Source: Candidatus Gallionella acididurans (GTDB taxonomy: Bacteria > Pseudomonadota > Gammaproteobacteria > Burkholderiales > Gallionellaceae). From it: 32,632 nt of DNA. The translations under genes and the position numbers were made by a program. Of the stretch, positions 1-7,962 are shown one piece after another. The first letter of the stretch is position 1. The number at the start of each line of letters is the position of its first letter. Under the pieces are notes generated by a model, which saw only the letters and a program-made list of their open reading frames with translations, did no database searches and was not told the DNA's origin. The stretch lies in the NCBI GenBank assembly GCA_001577345.1, contig LSLI01000027.1, forward strand, positions 1 through 32,632, given 5' to 3'.

Positions 1-67
1 CATTGTCCACGGCTTTCACCGGACGAACTGTGCGGCAACGCACTTGGCAATTTTATTTGCGGCGGAC

Positions 68-976
68 TCAGCCGGCTTTTCTGCGTTTCGACGGCGGCTT
101 CTTTGGAGTTGTGATTATCTCGATGCGTTCGTATTCAGCGATCACCTGCGCACCCAGCAGCAGCAACGTGGCGGCCACCTCCATGCTGAGCAGCATAATG
201 ATGGCCGTGGTGAGTGAGCCATACACCACGCTCACCTGCGACAACGTGCTCAAATACCAGCCCAGTGCATGGCGTATCAGTTCCCACAGCAGTGCCGCCG
301 TGGCGCCGCCGATCAGTGCGTGTTGCGCCGTCAGCCTGCCTACCGGCATGAAGTAGTAGAACGCGGAAATGAGCAATACCTCGCCGAGAACACCGGCAGC
401 GTAGATCAGCCAGAGCGAGAAGCCGCCCAGCGACCAGCTATGCCCCAGGATAACCAGATGCTCGCTGCCCATCGCCGACAGATCGACGATCACGAACGTG
501 CCCACGAACAATAGCGCGCCAATGAAAAAGATATAGCCGAAGGGCAACAGCAGCATGGAAACGAGGATGTGCCACTTGCGCTTCTCGATGCGATGCAGAA
601 AAATCACCGAGACCGCGCTCTCCAGCACATTGAATCCAAGCGAACTGAAAAACAGCATTGTGATGAACAGAACCCAGCCAATCACCTCGCCGTGATCGAG
701 GAACGCCCTGAGCTCCGCAACCATCGCCCTGCCTGCGCCCGGCACCACATATGCCAGCGCCGTATTCAGCGTCGCCAGCAGCACGTTCTGATCGATCACG
801 TGCGACAGCGCGATCACCACCAGGATCAGCAGCGGCACGATGGAGAGCAGCGCATAGTAGGCCACCGCGCCGGCGAGCAGCATGCCCTGGTTGGCCTGGA
901 ATGCTTTCATAACCCGGAGCGCGAAGGCGACCGGGTTTTTCAGGACATAGGTTGTTCTTGGATCAATGAGTTTCAT
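68..976 (-). CDS. YihY/virulence factor BrkB family inner-membrane protein
   Basis: A 302-residue protein with about six hydrophobic segments, the arrangement of the YihY/BrkB (formerly 'RNase BN') family. The conserved start of the family is visible at about residues 20-50, where AVAYYALLSIVPLL leads into the first membrane span. The frame stays open upstream to 1210, but that extra 78-residue stretch has no family character, so I chose the ATG at 976 that begins MKLIDPRTTY. The last residues are strongly basic (KKPPSKRRK) and should be cytoplasmic. The molecular function of the family is not settled; a transporter or envelope role is usually assumed. It is transcribed alone, away from the patatin gene. 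Confidence 0.88.
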   Translation of the reverse strand: MKLIDPRTTYVLKNPVAFALRVMKAFQANQGMLLAGAVAYYALLSIVPLLILVVIALSHVIDQNVLLATLNTALAYVVPGAGRAMVAELRAFLDHGEVIGWVLFITMLFFSSLGFNVLESAVSVIFLHRIEKRKWHILVSMLLLPFGYIFFIGALLFVGTFVIVDLSAMGSEHLVILGHSWSLGGFSLWLIYAAGVLGEVLLISAFYYFMPVGRLTAQHALIGGATAALLWELIRHALGWYLSTLSQVSVVYGSLTTAIIMLLSMEVAATLLLLGAQVIAEYERIEIITTPKKPPSKRRKAG

Positions 977-1347
977 AGATAACCGGGCAGGTCGGAGATC
1001 AGGCAGCCATTGTACTTGCAGTTTGAATCCCGCAACTTTATTCAACGCAAGAAAATACGAGCCCGAGAAACAAAGTATCCGGTTTGACGATTCATGGCTG
1101 CCGGACAAGACGCCGGCAAAGCCAGTTTTGCGGGTGCTGCCCGCGATCGACTCTTTCGCGGGCAGCTTCGACAGGCTCGGGACAGGCATGGCCCGGTGAC
1201 AATTCTGCATCTGCTCCGGAAGATAGCAGATTGCCCGCTTTCAGTGCTCCCACCCCAGTTTAAAAAAGTCCGGAGGAGGTTTTCCTTCAGGACATAGCAG
1301 CCGCACATGACAGTCGTTCAACAATAGCGTCGCCCCCGATTGCCCCT
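977..1347. other. Gene-free stretch with a strong hairpin
   Basis: No ORF here looks like protein. The clearest structure is an 11-bp perfect inverted repeat, GCTGCCCGCGA at 1136-1146 and its complement at 1156-1166, with a 9-nt loop. It has no U-tract on either side, so it is more likely a REP-like palindrome than an intrinsic terminator. The region must also hold the promoter of the BrkB-family gene, which I could not assign. Confidence 0.5.
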
Positions 1348-2187
1348 CTACCGTTCACTAAATGATTCCAGCTTTTCCTTGATCAGAGGGAGTGCCGCAG
1401 CAGCGGATTTCTCGCCTTCAAGTATGGCCCAGTGCTTGTCGTCCAGATTAGTCTGGTCGATTTCCTTTGTGACGGGGCGTATCACTACATCGGCGTGTTT
1501 CAGCTCATAGCGGTTGATGGAACCGCTCATGATGTCAAAAGTTTGCATCAACACATGAAGCATTGATTTGGTCCGGTTGTTTTCCGGAAGATTTGAAATA
1601 TTCACGGCAATCACGATATCGGCACCCATCGCACGGGCCACACTTGCGGGCACCGGCTTAACCAGACCTCCATCCACATAACTTTTATCCAGTATCCGCG
1701 TCGGCTGGAAAATTCCGGGCACCGAGCATGATGCACGCACCGCTTGCCCGGTATCGCCGCTGCGGAATACCACTTCCTCGCCGCTGTCCAGGTCGGTTGC
1801 AACGGCAGCGAAGGTGCGCTGGAGTTTTTCCAAAGGTTGCTGCTTGACCATACGGTTGATGAATTGCTCGAGCGGTTCGCCGGTCAGAAAACCCCGATTG
1901 GGCATGATCCAGGAAGAGACCGATCCGCGCTGCATCGGAAAAGAGATTTCCTGCAATTGAAAACCGCTGTAACCGGCCGCATACAGCGCACCCACAGCCG
2001 ATCCAACGCTGGTCCCGACAACAATATCGGGTATTATGCCCTGCGATTCCAGCACCTTGATGACGCCGATATGGGCAAAGCCCCGCGCTCCCCCTCCCCC
2101 CAGCACCAGTGCTATCTTCGGCTGGCGAGGAGCCGCCGGCAACAATTTGTTCATCCATTGTGAAAAATCAAAGCGGGGAAGATTCAT
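1348..2187 (-). CDS. Patatin-like phospholipase family protein (RssA/NTE type)
   Basis: A 279-residue patatin-fold lipid acyl hydrolase. The oxyanion-hole glycines are seen as GGGGARG at residues 30-36, the nucleophile elbow G-T-S-V-G places Ser60 as catalytic serine, and the catalytic aspartate is Asp173 in the DGG motif. Members of this group cleave acyl esters of phospholipids or lysophospholipids; the substrate cannot be read here. The start at 2187 (MNLPRFDF) is preferred over an upstream in-frame codon at 2274 because the extra residues are not family-like; an ATG at 2154 is also possible. No signal peptide is seen, so a cytoplasmic or membrane-associated protein is expected. It lies 120 bp downstream of the flavin-reductase-like gene on the same strand. 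Confidence 0.87.
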   Translation of the reverse strand: MNLPRFDFSQWMNKLLPAAPRQPKIALVLGGGGARGFAHIGVIKVLESQGIIPDIVVGTSVGSAVGALYAAGYSGFQLQEISFPMQRGSVSSWIMPNRGFLTGEPLEQFINRMVKQQPLEKLQRTFAAVATDLDSGEEVVFRSGDTGQAVRASCSVPGIFQPTRILDKSYVDGGLVKPVPASVARAMGADIVIAVNISNLPENNRTKSMLHVLMQTFDIMSGSINRYELKHADVVIRPVTKEIDQTNLDDKHWAILEGEKSAAAALPLIKEKLESFSER

Positions 2188-2262
2188 ACGACTCACAATC
2201 TGGCAGGGTTGATCCGGGCCCGCCAGTTTAAACCAACAGGAAGCCGGTGCGAAATTATCGTG

Positions 2263-2280
2263 TTCGGGTTGCAACCCGAA
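2263..2280. repeat. 18-bp perfect palindrome
   Basis: TTCGGGTTGCAACCCGAA is a perfect 9+9 palindrome between the flavin-reductase-like gene and the patatin gene. It lacks a following T-run on the minus strand. It may be a protein-binding site or a weak processing hairpin. Confidence 0.4.
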
Positions 2281-2307
2281 TCATTCCGGATTCCAGAAAG
2301 CATTTCC

Positions 2308-2928
2308 TTACTTGTCACCCTCAACCCACTCCGCATAAGCAATCCGCTTGACATCGAACCTGTCGGTGGTGCGGCAATAAACCGAAGGCGAGCCCAACCG
2401 TCCGATGGGCGCAAAATTATTCACATGCATACGCGGACCCATCAGATGATCGGCCACATGGAACATCACCACCTCGCCAATGACCAGCGTATTCTTGCCC
2501 AGCAATTGCGAGCTGTGCAGCTTGCACTCCATGCTGGCCTGCGACTCCGCCACCCGCGGCGGCTTCACCTTGACGGAAGGCGCGGTGTGCAACCTGGACG
2601 CTTCCAGCTCGCTCTCCCCTTCCGGAAAATCCGCCGCCGAGATATTCATCGCGTCGAACAATTCCTCGGTCACCAGGTTCACGACAAATTCGCCGCCTGC
2701 CAGAATATTCCTCGCGGTGTCCTTGGTTTCCCCGGAGTCAGTGAGGCCGATGCTGATGATCAGGTATAGCGGGTTGGCGCCCACCGCGTTGAAAAAACTG
2801 AACGGCGCGAGATTGACGACACCGTTGGCATTCAGGCTGGTGACCCACGCGATAGGGCGCGGCACCACCAGATTGGTCAGCAGCTTGTAGTTGTCGGCGA
2901 CAGAGTGCTGGGACGGATCGATTTGCAT
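2308..2928 (-). CDS. Flavin reductase family protein (FMN-binding split barrel)
   Basis: A 206-residue protein of the DIM6/NTAB flavin-reductase-like family. The N-terminal signature PRPIAWVTSLNANGVVNLAP at about residues 23-42, followed by FSFFNAVGANPLYLIIS, is the FMN-binding split-barrel entry. Such proteins bind FMN and often supply reduced flavin to a partner oxygenase or act as flavoredoxins. No partner gene is adjacent, so the electron acceptor is unknown. The ATG at 2928 follows a short purine-rich AGAGA stretch that can act as ribosome binding site. Length is normal for the family. Confidence 0.87.
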   Translation of the reverse strand: MQIDPSQHSVADNYKLLTNLVVPRPIAWVTSLNANGVVNLAPFSFFNAVGANPLYLIISIGLTDSGETKDTARNILAGGEFVVNLVTEELFDAMNISAADFPEGESELEASRLHTAPSVKVKPPRVAESQASMECKLHSSQLLGKNTLVIGEVVMFHVADHLMGPRMHVNNFAPIGRLGSPSVYCRTTDRFDVKRIAYAEWVEGDK

Positions 2929-3128
2929 GAATATATCTCTCTAAAAAGTTACTTTGTGGTTGGGGAGCTCAAGTTTGCCGGGATTTTAATTCAGATCAGA
3001 GACAGATTTTTTCTTTTGTTGCCGGCTCAACGGCCAGTCAGCGATGAAAGAAATGCCAAGTTGCCCCCGGGAGTTCGCTAGAATGGCCGCCATCTCACGG
3101 CTTGTCGCCGTGCTTTCAGAGCCACGCC

Positions 3129-3335
3129 ATGAACGAAGAACGTTTGGAAAACATTGAAGCAAAAATCACCTTCCAGGAAGACCTGATCGAGGAACTGAAC
3201 AAAACGGTCTACCAGCAGCAACAAAAGCTGGACCGGCTTGAAGCGATTTGTGAAGCGCTCGCAAGACACATCCAGTCACAGGCTGAAGGCAGAAATGAAG
3301 GGATGCCCGCAAACGAAAGGCCGCCGCATTATTAG
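3129..3335 (+). CDS. slyX: SlyX family protein
   Basis: A 68-residue protein with the standard SlyX layout: an N-terminal MNEERLENIEAKI, then a coiled-coil heptad region (about residues 5-50, FQEDLIEELNKTVYQQQQKL), and a C-terminal tail ending in PPHY, the usual SlyX terminus. SlyX is a small cytoplasmic protein of unknown biochemical role. The frame extends 27 bp further upstream, but the ATG at 3129 gives the canonical N-terminus. The long coiled coil suggests oligomerisation. Confidence 0.87.
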   Translation: MNEERLENIEAKITFQEDLIEELNKTVYQQQQKLDRLEAICEALARHIQSQAEGRNEGMPANERPPHY

Positions 3336-3421
3336 CGCGCAGACCCGCTGCTATTGAGCTTTCCATAATTCACGATCTACATGCCGTCATTCCGGCGGGA
3401 ATCCGGCAAGACAAAAAACCT

Positions 3422-3554
3422 TGCCGTCATTGCGAACGAAGTGAAGCAATCCAGCAAGACAAAAATGCATTTTGTTTAAAGCATCTGGATTGCCACGTCG
3501 GCTTTGCCTTCTCGCAATGACGAAGGTGTTAAGGTGAAGCGCGGGAATCCCAAA
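3422..3554. repeat. Intergenic palindromic repeat, copy 1 of 3
   Basis: The unit opens with GTCATTGCGAACGAAGTGAA and GCAATCCAG, and closes with CTGGATTGC and TCGCAATGAC, so its ends are inverted copies of each other and the whole can fold into a long imperfect hairpin of about 105 nt. A non-palindromic tail containing AAGGTGTTAAGGTGAAGCGC links it to the next copy. No ORF is present, so it would have to be mobilised in trans, as for REP- or MITE-like elements. Confidence 0.8.
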
Positions 3555-3761
3555 TGCCGTCATTGCGAACGAAGTGAAGCAATCCAGCAAGACAAGGATG
3601 CATTTTGTTTAAAACATCTGGATTGCCGCGTCGGCTGCGCCTTCTCGCAATGACAAGGCATTCTGGATTGCCACGTCGGCTTTGCCTCTGCCGCGCTTCG
3701 CTCGCAGCTGAAGCCTTGTTGCAATGACGGAGGTGTTAAGGTGAAGCGCGGGAATCCCAAA
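3555..3761. repeat. Intergenic palindromic repeat, copy 2 of 3 (with internal expansion)
   Basis: Same unit as copy 1, starting TGCCGTCATTGCGAACGAAG, but about 74 bp longer. After the first closing arm TCGCAATGAC it carries a second, partly diverged closing half (CTGGATTGCCACGTCGGC at 3663-3680, then TTGCAATGACGG), as if two closing arms were fused. It ends with the same linker tail as copy 1. Confidence 0.8.
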
Positions 3762-3880
3762 TGCCGTCATTGCGAACGAAGTGAAGCAATCCAGCAAGAC
3801 TAAAGATGCATTTTGTTTAAAGCATCTGGATTGCCGCGTCGGCTTTGCCTTCTCGCAATGACAAGGCATTCTGCATTGCC
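3762..3880. repeat. Intergenic palindromic repeat, copy 3 of 3
   Basis: Third copy of the same palindrome, nearly identical to copies 1 and 2 over its first 110 bp and ending in CTCGCAATGACAAGGCATTC. It lacks the linker tail seen after copies 1 and 2, and is followed by unrelated sequence up to the hslO terminator. Confidence 0.8.
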
Positions 3881-4033
3881 GCTTGTCCGAAGGACAGTTT
3901 ATCCTGGGTCCATCGAAGGACGGGAATGACGGGCCAGCTCTGTTATTTCCTTGACCCTGCCCGGAACGATGCCGCGCTGTCTTCAATTACGGAAAGCTTA
4001 ATAGAATCACCTCCCCATTGAGCGGCAGACACA

Positions 4034-4060
4034 ATAAAGCCCCACAGTCTGCGGGGCTCT
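4034..4060 (-). terminator. Rho-independent terminator of hslO
   Basis: On the minus strand AGCCCC-GCAGACTGT-GGGGCT is followed by TTATTG, a GC-rich stem with a short T-rich tail, about 40 nt past the hslO stop codon. Confidence 0.65.
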
Positions 4061-4100
4061 TGCATGAATAATATTCGCAGACCGGTCCTATGGGTTCAGC

Positions 4101-5000
4101 TCAATGCACTGCGGCACTGGCGTCAAGCAATACCTCTGCCGCGAACACCTGCTCGGCATCCACCTTGTCGAACAGGTATTGGTGATTGCAGAATTCGCAT
4201 CTCACTTCCACCATGCCCTGCTCGGCCAGCACCGACTGCACCTCGTCCCATCCCAGCATCTTGAGCATGCGCGCCACCCTGTCGCGGGAGCACGAGCACC
4301 TGAACGCCACCTGCTGGGTGTCGAACAGGCGCACATCTTCCTCGCGATACAGCCTGCGTATCAACTCCACCGCGGGCAGGCCGAGCAGCTCTTCGCTGCG
4401 CAGCGTATCGGTCAGCAGCGTCACGCGCTGCCACATGTCTTCATCCTGTTCGCCGGGAGCAAACCCGCCCTCGCCCGGCATCTTCTGCAACAACAGCCCC
4501 GCCGCGCCATGCTCATCCGCCGCCAGCCACAGGCGCGTCTCCAGCTGGTCCGAGCGCAGCATGTAGTTCTGCAACACCCCGGCCACGCTGTCGCCGTCCA
4601 GTTCCACGATACCCTGATAAGTCTGCCCGCCATCGCGCGGATCCAGCGTGATGACGAAACGCCCGTCGCCCACCATCTGCGCAAAACCGGTCCCTTCCAG
4701 TTCGCCCTGCCACTTGGCCGTGGCGCGCACATTCAGCTCACCGTCGCACTCCACCACCAGCAGCGTCACCGGCCCCTGTCCCTGTATCTGCAGGATCAGC
4801 GCACCTTTCAGCTTCAGCGTCGCCGCCAGCAGCACAGCCGCCGCCATCAACTCACCCATCACCGCGCGCAAAGCAGGAGGGTAGTCGTGCCGCTTCAGCA
4901 CCTCACGCCAGGCATCATCGAGATGCACCAGCTCGCCGCGCACATGGGATTGTTCGAACAGGAAACGTTGCAGGGAATCGGGATGGGGTTTAATTTTCAT
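4101..5000 (-). CDS. hslO: Hsp33 redox-regulated holdase chaperone
   Basis: A 299-residue cytoplasmic chaperone that binds unfolding proteins under oxidative stress. The zinc-binding redox switch is intact: the CxC pair Cys235/Cys237 (RCSCSRDRV) and the CxxC pair Cys268/Cys271 (CEFCNHQYLFD). In the family these four cysteines hold zinc when reduced and form disulfides when the chaperone is activated. The N-terminal core (PHPDSLQRFLFEQ, then VRGELVHLDDAW) is typical. I chose the ATG at 5000 (MKIKPHP) over the in-frame codon at 5018. The gene is divergent from the M18 aminopeptidase gene, with about 90 bp between the starts, and a terminator follows it. Confidence 0.95.
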   Translation of the reverse strand: MKIKPHPDSLQRFLFEQSHVRGELVHLDDAWREVLKRHDYPPALRAVMGELMAAAVLLAATLKLKGALILQIQGQGPVTLLVVECDGELNVRATAKWQGELEGTGFAQMVGDGRFVITLDPRDGGQTYQGIVELDGDSVAGVLQNYMLRSDQLETRLWLAADEHGAAGLLLQKMPGEGGFAPGEQDEDMWQRVTLLTDTLRSEELLGLPAVELIRRLYREEDVRLFDTQQVAFRCSCSRDRVARMLKMLGWDEVQSVLAEQGMVEVRCEFCNHQYLFDKVDAEQVFAAEVLLDASAAVH

Positions 5001-5088
5001 GGTGCGCGATTTTAACATGCCGTCATGGACGAATTCGCAGTGCTCCTCTTGTATACTTCACCCAAATCAACACTCACTGCTACCCGCC

Positions 5089-6393
5089 ATGTCCCAATCC
5101 AAACCAGACCGCAGCACCGCCCTTGAGTTAATCACATTCATCGACGCCAGCCCCAGCCCCTGGCACGCGGTGGCGAGCGCCGAGGCGCTTCTGCAGAAAA
5201 ACGGTTTCACCCGGCTTAAAGAGGATGCGCGCTGGCAACTCGCCGCGGGCGGGCGCTATTACGTCGTGCGCGGCGGCGCGTCGATGATCGCATTCGTGCA
5301 GGGCAGCCAGCCGCTCGCGGAAGCCGGATTTCGCATCGTCGGCGCGCATACCGATTCGCCGGGGTTCCGGGTCAAGCCCAGGGCGGCATCCGGCAGTGAT
5401 GGTCTCGCGCGCCTTGCGGTGGAAGTCTATGGCGGGCCGATACTCGCCACCTTCACCGACCGCGACCTGAGCCTGGCCGGGCGTGTCGTGTTGCGCACCG
5501 GGGCGGGCCAACAAACGCGGCTGCTGAACTTCGAGCGGCCGCTGCTGCGGCTGCCCAACCTCGCGATCCACATGAACCGCGATGTAAACGAACAAGGCCT
5601 GAAGCTCAACAAGCAGACGGAACTGCCGATGATCTTCGCGCAGCTTGGCGAAGGTGATGACGCCGAAGCAATGTTGCGCAAGCTGTTGGCCGATGCCATG
5701 CAGGCAAATGTTGCAGACCTGCTGAGCTGGGAGCTGGCTGTCTACGACGTGCAAAAAGGCAGCCTGTGGGGCGCGAACGAAGAATTCATCGCCAGCCGCC
5801 AGCTGGACAACCTGGCCTCCTGCTATGCGGCCCTCACCGCGCTGATCGCGACACAGCAGCCAACGGCCACCTGCGTGACGGCCCTGTTCGATCACGAAGA
5901 GGTCGGCAGCGAGAGCGCCGCGGGCGCAGGCGGCAGCTTCATCACCGACGTGCTGGCCCGCATCAGTGCCCATGCCAAGCTGGACGAACAAGACAGGCAA
6001 CGTGCGTTGGCGCGCAGCTTCTTCATCAGCGCCGACATGGCCCATGCCTACAATTCGAATTTCCAGAACGCCTATGAACCCGGCCACAAAGTGAGCGTGA
6101 ATGGCGGGCCGGTCATCAAGACCAACGCCAACCAGCGCTACACCACCAACGCCGAAACCGCCGCCCGCTTCATCGGATTTTGCGAACAGGCCGGCGTGCC
6201 CTGCCAGCAGTACGCGCACCGCAGCGACCTGGGTTGCGGCAGCACCATCGGGCCTATCGTGGCATCACAGTTGGGCGTCGCGAGTGTGGACGTCGGCTCG
6301 CCGATGTGGGCGATGCACAGCGCGCGCGAGAGCGCCGGTGTTCATGACCACGCTTACATGATTGCGGCGCTGGTGGCAGCTTTCGGCAGTTGA
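5089..6393 (+). CDS. M18 family aspartyl-type metallo-aminopeptidase
   Basis: A 434-residue peptidase of family M18 (ApeB/DNPEP type), cytosolic dinuclear-zinc enzymes that remove N-terminal residues, often acidic ones. Metal and catalytic residues are in place: His87 and Asp89 in VGAHTDSPGF, Asp240 in SRQLDNL, Glu270/Glu271 in FDHEEVGSES, the Asp in ISADMAHAYN and the C-terminal His in MWAMHSARE. The frame is open from 4999, but the ATG at 5089 (MSQSKPD) gives the usual length and N-terminus. A TATACT hexamer at 5052-5057 is a plausible -10 element about 30 nt upstream of the start. Confidence 0.93.
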   Translation: MSQSKPDRSTALELITFIDASPSPWHAVASAEALLQKNGFTRLKEDARWQLAAGGRYYVVRGGASMIAFVQGSQPLAEAGFRIVGAHTDSPGFRVKPRAASGSDGLARLAVEVYGGPILATFTDRDLSLAGRVVLRTGAGQQTRLLNFERPLLRLPNLAIHMNRDVNEQGLKLNKQTELPMIFAQLGEGDDAEAMLRKLLADAMQANVADLLSWELAVYDVQKGSLWGANEEFIASRQLDNLASCYAALTALIATQQPTATCVTALFDHEEVGSESAAGAGGSFITDVLARISAHAKLDEQDRQRALARSFFISADMAHAYNSNFQNAYEPGHKVSVNGGPVIKTNANQRYTTNAETAARFIGFCEQAGVPCQQYAHRSDLGCGSTIGPIVASQLGVASVDVGSPMWAMHSARESAGVHDHAYMIAALVAAFGS

Positions 6394-6484
6394 AACAAGT
6401 ACGGGTATCTACTGTTCGCCAATTCAATTAGGCACCTCCCCTGAGTCCTCCTCTGGAACCACTTCCTTTGTGTTCACCAGCCGC

Positions 6485-6490
6485 TATAAT
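6485..6490 (+). promoter_or_regulatory. Putative -10 element of the MNT/HEPN operon
   Basis: A perfect TATAAT lies 27 nt upstream of the MNT start. A possible weak -35 (TTCCTT) lies 16 nt further upstream. Assignment is by consensus only. Confidence 0.45.
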
Positions 6491-6517
6491 GCCGCCAACA
6501 ATAATAGGAACGATGCC

Positions 6518-6808
6518 ATGCGCCCTTCTATAGCCCTGCAAACTCACCGTGAGGCGATCCGCGAGATTGCCCTGCGTCATCGCGTGCTCAATGTGCGCGT
6601 GTTCGGCTCCGTGTTGCATGGGAATGACACCGATGACAGTGACCTCGACCTGCTGGTCGAACCCACATCCGAAACCACATTGATGGACATTGCCAGGATA
6701 CAGGTGGAAGTAGCAAAGCTACTTAAGGTTAGCGTGGACGTATTGACCCCGAACGCACTGCCCGACAAATTCCGCGCGCAAGTGATGACCGAAGCCATTG
6801 CGGTATGA
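6518..6808 (+). CDS. MNT-domain nucleotidyltransferase antitoxin (MntA type)
   Basis: A 96-residue minimal nucleotidyltransferase. The active-site signature is complete: GS at the turn (VFGSVLHGNDTDDSDLDLLV), with the two aspartates of SDLDLL as metal ligands. In characterised MntA/HepT systems the MNT partner AMPylates the HEPN toxin on a tyrosine near its active site and so neutralises it. The stop codon overlaps the downstream HEPN gene by 4 nt (ATGA), the usual antitoxin-first order. The open frame extends upstream to 6362, inside the end of the aminopeptidase gene; the ATG at 6518 fits the family. No SD consensus is obvious. Confidence 0.9.
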   Translation: MRPSIALQTHREAIREIALRHRVLNVRVFGSVLHGNDTDDSDLDLLVEPTSETTLMDIARIQVEVAKLLKVSVDVLTPNALPDKFRAQVMTEAIAV

Positions 6809-7167
6809 GCAAATCCGACGTATTACGCATCCCGGATTACCTCGAGCATATACTCGAAGCGATCGAGCGCATTGACCGCTACCTTGAAGACACGGACGAA
6901 GTTGCGTTTCTGAATGACCAGAAAACGCAGGATGCGGTAGTGCGCAATTTTGAAATCATCGGCGAAGCGGCGCACAACATCGAAAGCTACCATGGGAAAT
7001 TTGCAGCCGCTCATCCAGAAGTCCCATGGACGGTTGTTTATGCCATGCGCAACCGCGTTGCACACGGCTACTTCAAGGTTGATTTGGGAATGATCTGGAA
7101 AACTATCCACACCGATTTACCGGAACTACACGCGCAAATCAAACGGCTGCTCGATCAAATCAAGTAA
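6805..7167 (+). CDS. HEPN-domain toxin, HepT-like (DUF86)
   Basis: A 120-residue all-helical HEPN ribonuclease of the DUF86/HepT family. The catalytic motif R-x4-H-x-Y is seen as RNRVAHGYF at about residues 83-91, including the tyrosine that partner MNT enzymes modify. The preceding segments (VVRNFEIIGEAAHNI and VPWTVVYAMRN) are also conserved in the family. It overlaps the MNT gene by 4 nt, so the two are co-translated. Known relatives cut RNA, often tRNA, when released from the antitoxin. Both partners look full length and intact. Confidence 0.92.
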   Translation: MSKSDVLRIPDYLEHILEAIERIDRYLEDTDEVAFLNDQKTQDAVVRNFEIIGEAAHNIESYHGKFAAAHPEVPWTVVYAMRNRVAHGYFKVDLGMIWKTIHTDLPELHAQIKRLLDQIK

Positions 7168-7480
7168 AAACCCGCTCAACCTCATCTACACACCTCCCTG
7201 TTAAGCCGGAACTGAGCTTGTCGAAGTTAGGGAGGCTGGGAGGGGTCTGCGTTTGCGCCTTCGAGGGTATGTGCTAATGCAAGACCTGATTCCATGTACC
7301 ACCCTGGGTTGATAACGCCACGACATTCTCGTTGGTGTACTGCGGTTATTGAGTCGTATCAGTTGTTCCATCAGCATGTCGAAGGGTGCCAGGCTTTATT
7401 CATAAAAAGTATTTCGATGCCGACGCAGTTAGTCTCTGGTTTATATAATTCCCGCAGTAAACAAATTTCAGGAGAAACAA
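7168..7480. other. Gene-free stretch with hairpin and one copy of a 50-bp repeat
   Basis: No credible gene. It contains a hairpin with 7-bp arms (CCTCCCT at 7193-7199 and AGGGAGG at 7229-7235) just after the HEPN gene, which may help end that transcript, then the first copy of a 50-bp direct repeat (7307-7356). A frame open at 7294-7506 mainly translates that repeat and has no protein character. Confidence 0.55.
7307..7356 (+). repeat. 50-bp direct repeat, copy 1
   Basis: Starts GGTTGATAACGCCACGACAT and ends GGTTATTGAGTCG. It matches 8944-8993 in the same orientation with one mismatch (G/T). The two copies bracket the 72-codon gene and the BRO-N gene. Confidence 0.8.
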
Positions 7481-7699
7481 ATGGCAGACAAGGAAGAGAT
7501 GATTGATGGGTTTGAAGAATTATTCAGCACGGCGAAAATGGAAATCATGACCAACCGAACGGATACGGCCGTCAACCGCCAGTTGCTTGGACAGGTGCAG
7601 GGATTTTTCATCGCCATGAGAATGACCGTGCCATTGGATATGGAAGAAGTCGAGTACGTTGAAAATCGTATCCGTGCGCTGGAAGAAAGAATCGGCTAA
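7481..7699 (+). CDS. Small conserved-looking hypothetical protein (72 aa)
   Basis: I do not recognise the family. The start is supported by a good ribosome binding site (AGGAGA, 6 nt before the ATG). The 72-residue product is acidic and mostly helical by composition, with a hydrophobic-then-acidic middle (GQVQGFFIAMRMTVPLDMEEVEYV) broken here into two parts: residues about 36-50 are hydrophobic and 51-70 form an amphipathic helix ending RIRALEERIG. No membrane segment or signal peptide. It stands alone after the MNT/HEPN operon, and a hairpin with T-rich ends follows it. Confidence 0.65.
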   Translation: MADKEEMIDGFEELFSTAKMEIMTNRTDTAVNRQLLGQVQGFFIAMRMTVPLDMEEVEYVENRIRALEERIG

Positions 7700-7738
7700 C
7701 CGGATCCACACTACAAGGGTATGCCCTGCCATGGAATT

Positions 7739-7792
7739 AAAAGGGTCAGCATCAATTTTCATTCAAAGCATAAAGCGATGCTGACCCCTTTT
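7739..7792. terminator. Bidirectional intrinsic terminator-like hairpin
   Basis: AAAAGGGTCAGCATC at 7739-7753 pairs with GATGCTGACCCCTTTT at 7777-7792, giving a 14-15 bp stem with one bulge, with A-run on one side and T-run on the other. It lies between the plus-strand small gene and the minus-strand BRO-N gene and can serve both. The GGGTCAGCAT arms also recall ends of degenerate mobile repeats. Confidence 0.6.
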
Positions 7793-7799
7793 GACCTTT

Positions 7800-7935
7800 C
7801 GTCATTCCCGAAGCTTTTCCACTCCGTCATTCCCGAGACGGTTCTGGTCAGGAATCCAGCTTCTGACTAGCCGAAATTCTGGATCCCCGATAGAAACCTT
7901 CGGGGATGACGAAGGTAAGACATTCGGGGATGACG
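7800..7935. repeat. Palindromic intergenic repeat of the GTCATTCCCG type
   Basis: CGTCATTCCCGA occurs twice (about 7800 and 7825), followed by GGAATCCAG, and the other side carries CTGGATCCCCGATAGAAACC and CGGGGATGACG. This is the common layout of imperfect palindromic intergenic repeats in proteobacterial genomes. It differs in sequence from the three units at 3.4-3.9 kb but has the same architecture (GTCAT...ATCCAG / CTGGAT...ATGAC). Confidence 0.6.
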
Positions 7936-7962
7936 GCGTTGTCCATAAACAACACTCCCCCG

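Larger units (their letters stand above)
3336..4033. other. Gene-free intergenic region filled by palindromic repeats
   Basis: This 700-bp stretch between slyX and hslO contains no credible gene. Frames that stay open on the minus strand (for example 3609-3986) translate the repeats themselves and give cysteine/arginine-rich, non-protein-like sequence. Most of it consists of three related palindromic units listed separately, plus a shorter related fragment near 3383-3415 (CGTCATTCCGGCGGGAATCC) and one near 3915-3935. Confidence 0.7.

Noticed and set aside
3422-3880. CRISPR array
   Set aside because: Units are 120-200 bp and palindromic along their whole length, with no short unique spacers and no cas genes.
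3609-3986. Open frames over the repeats (minus strand) as genes
   Set aside because: They translate the palindromic repeats, are Cys/Arg-rich, lack ribosome binding sites and repeat themselves with the DNA units.
4104-5015. Long plus-strand frame opposite hslO
   Set aside because: His/Gln-rich shadow of a confident gene; no ribosome binding site or domain.
7294-7506. 70-codon frame
   Set aside because: Covers the 50-bp repeat and overlaps the better-supported 72-codon gene, which has a ribosome binding site.
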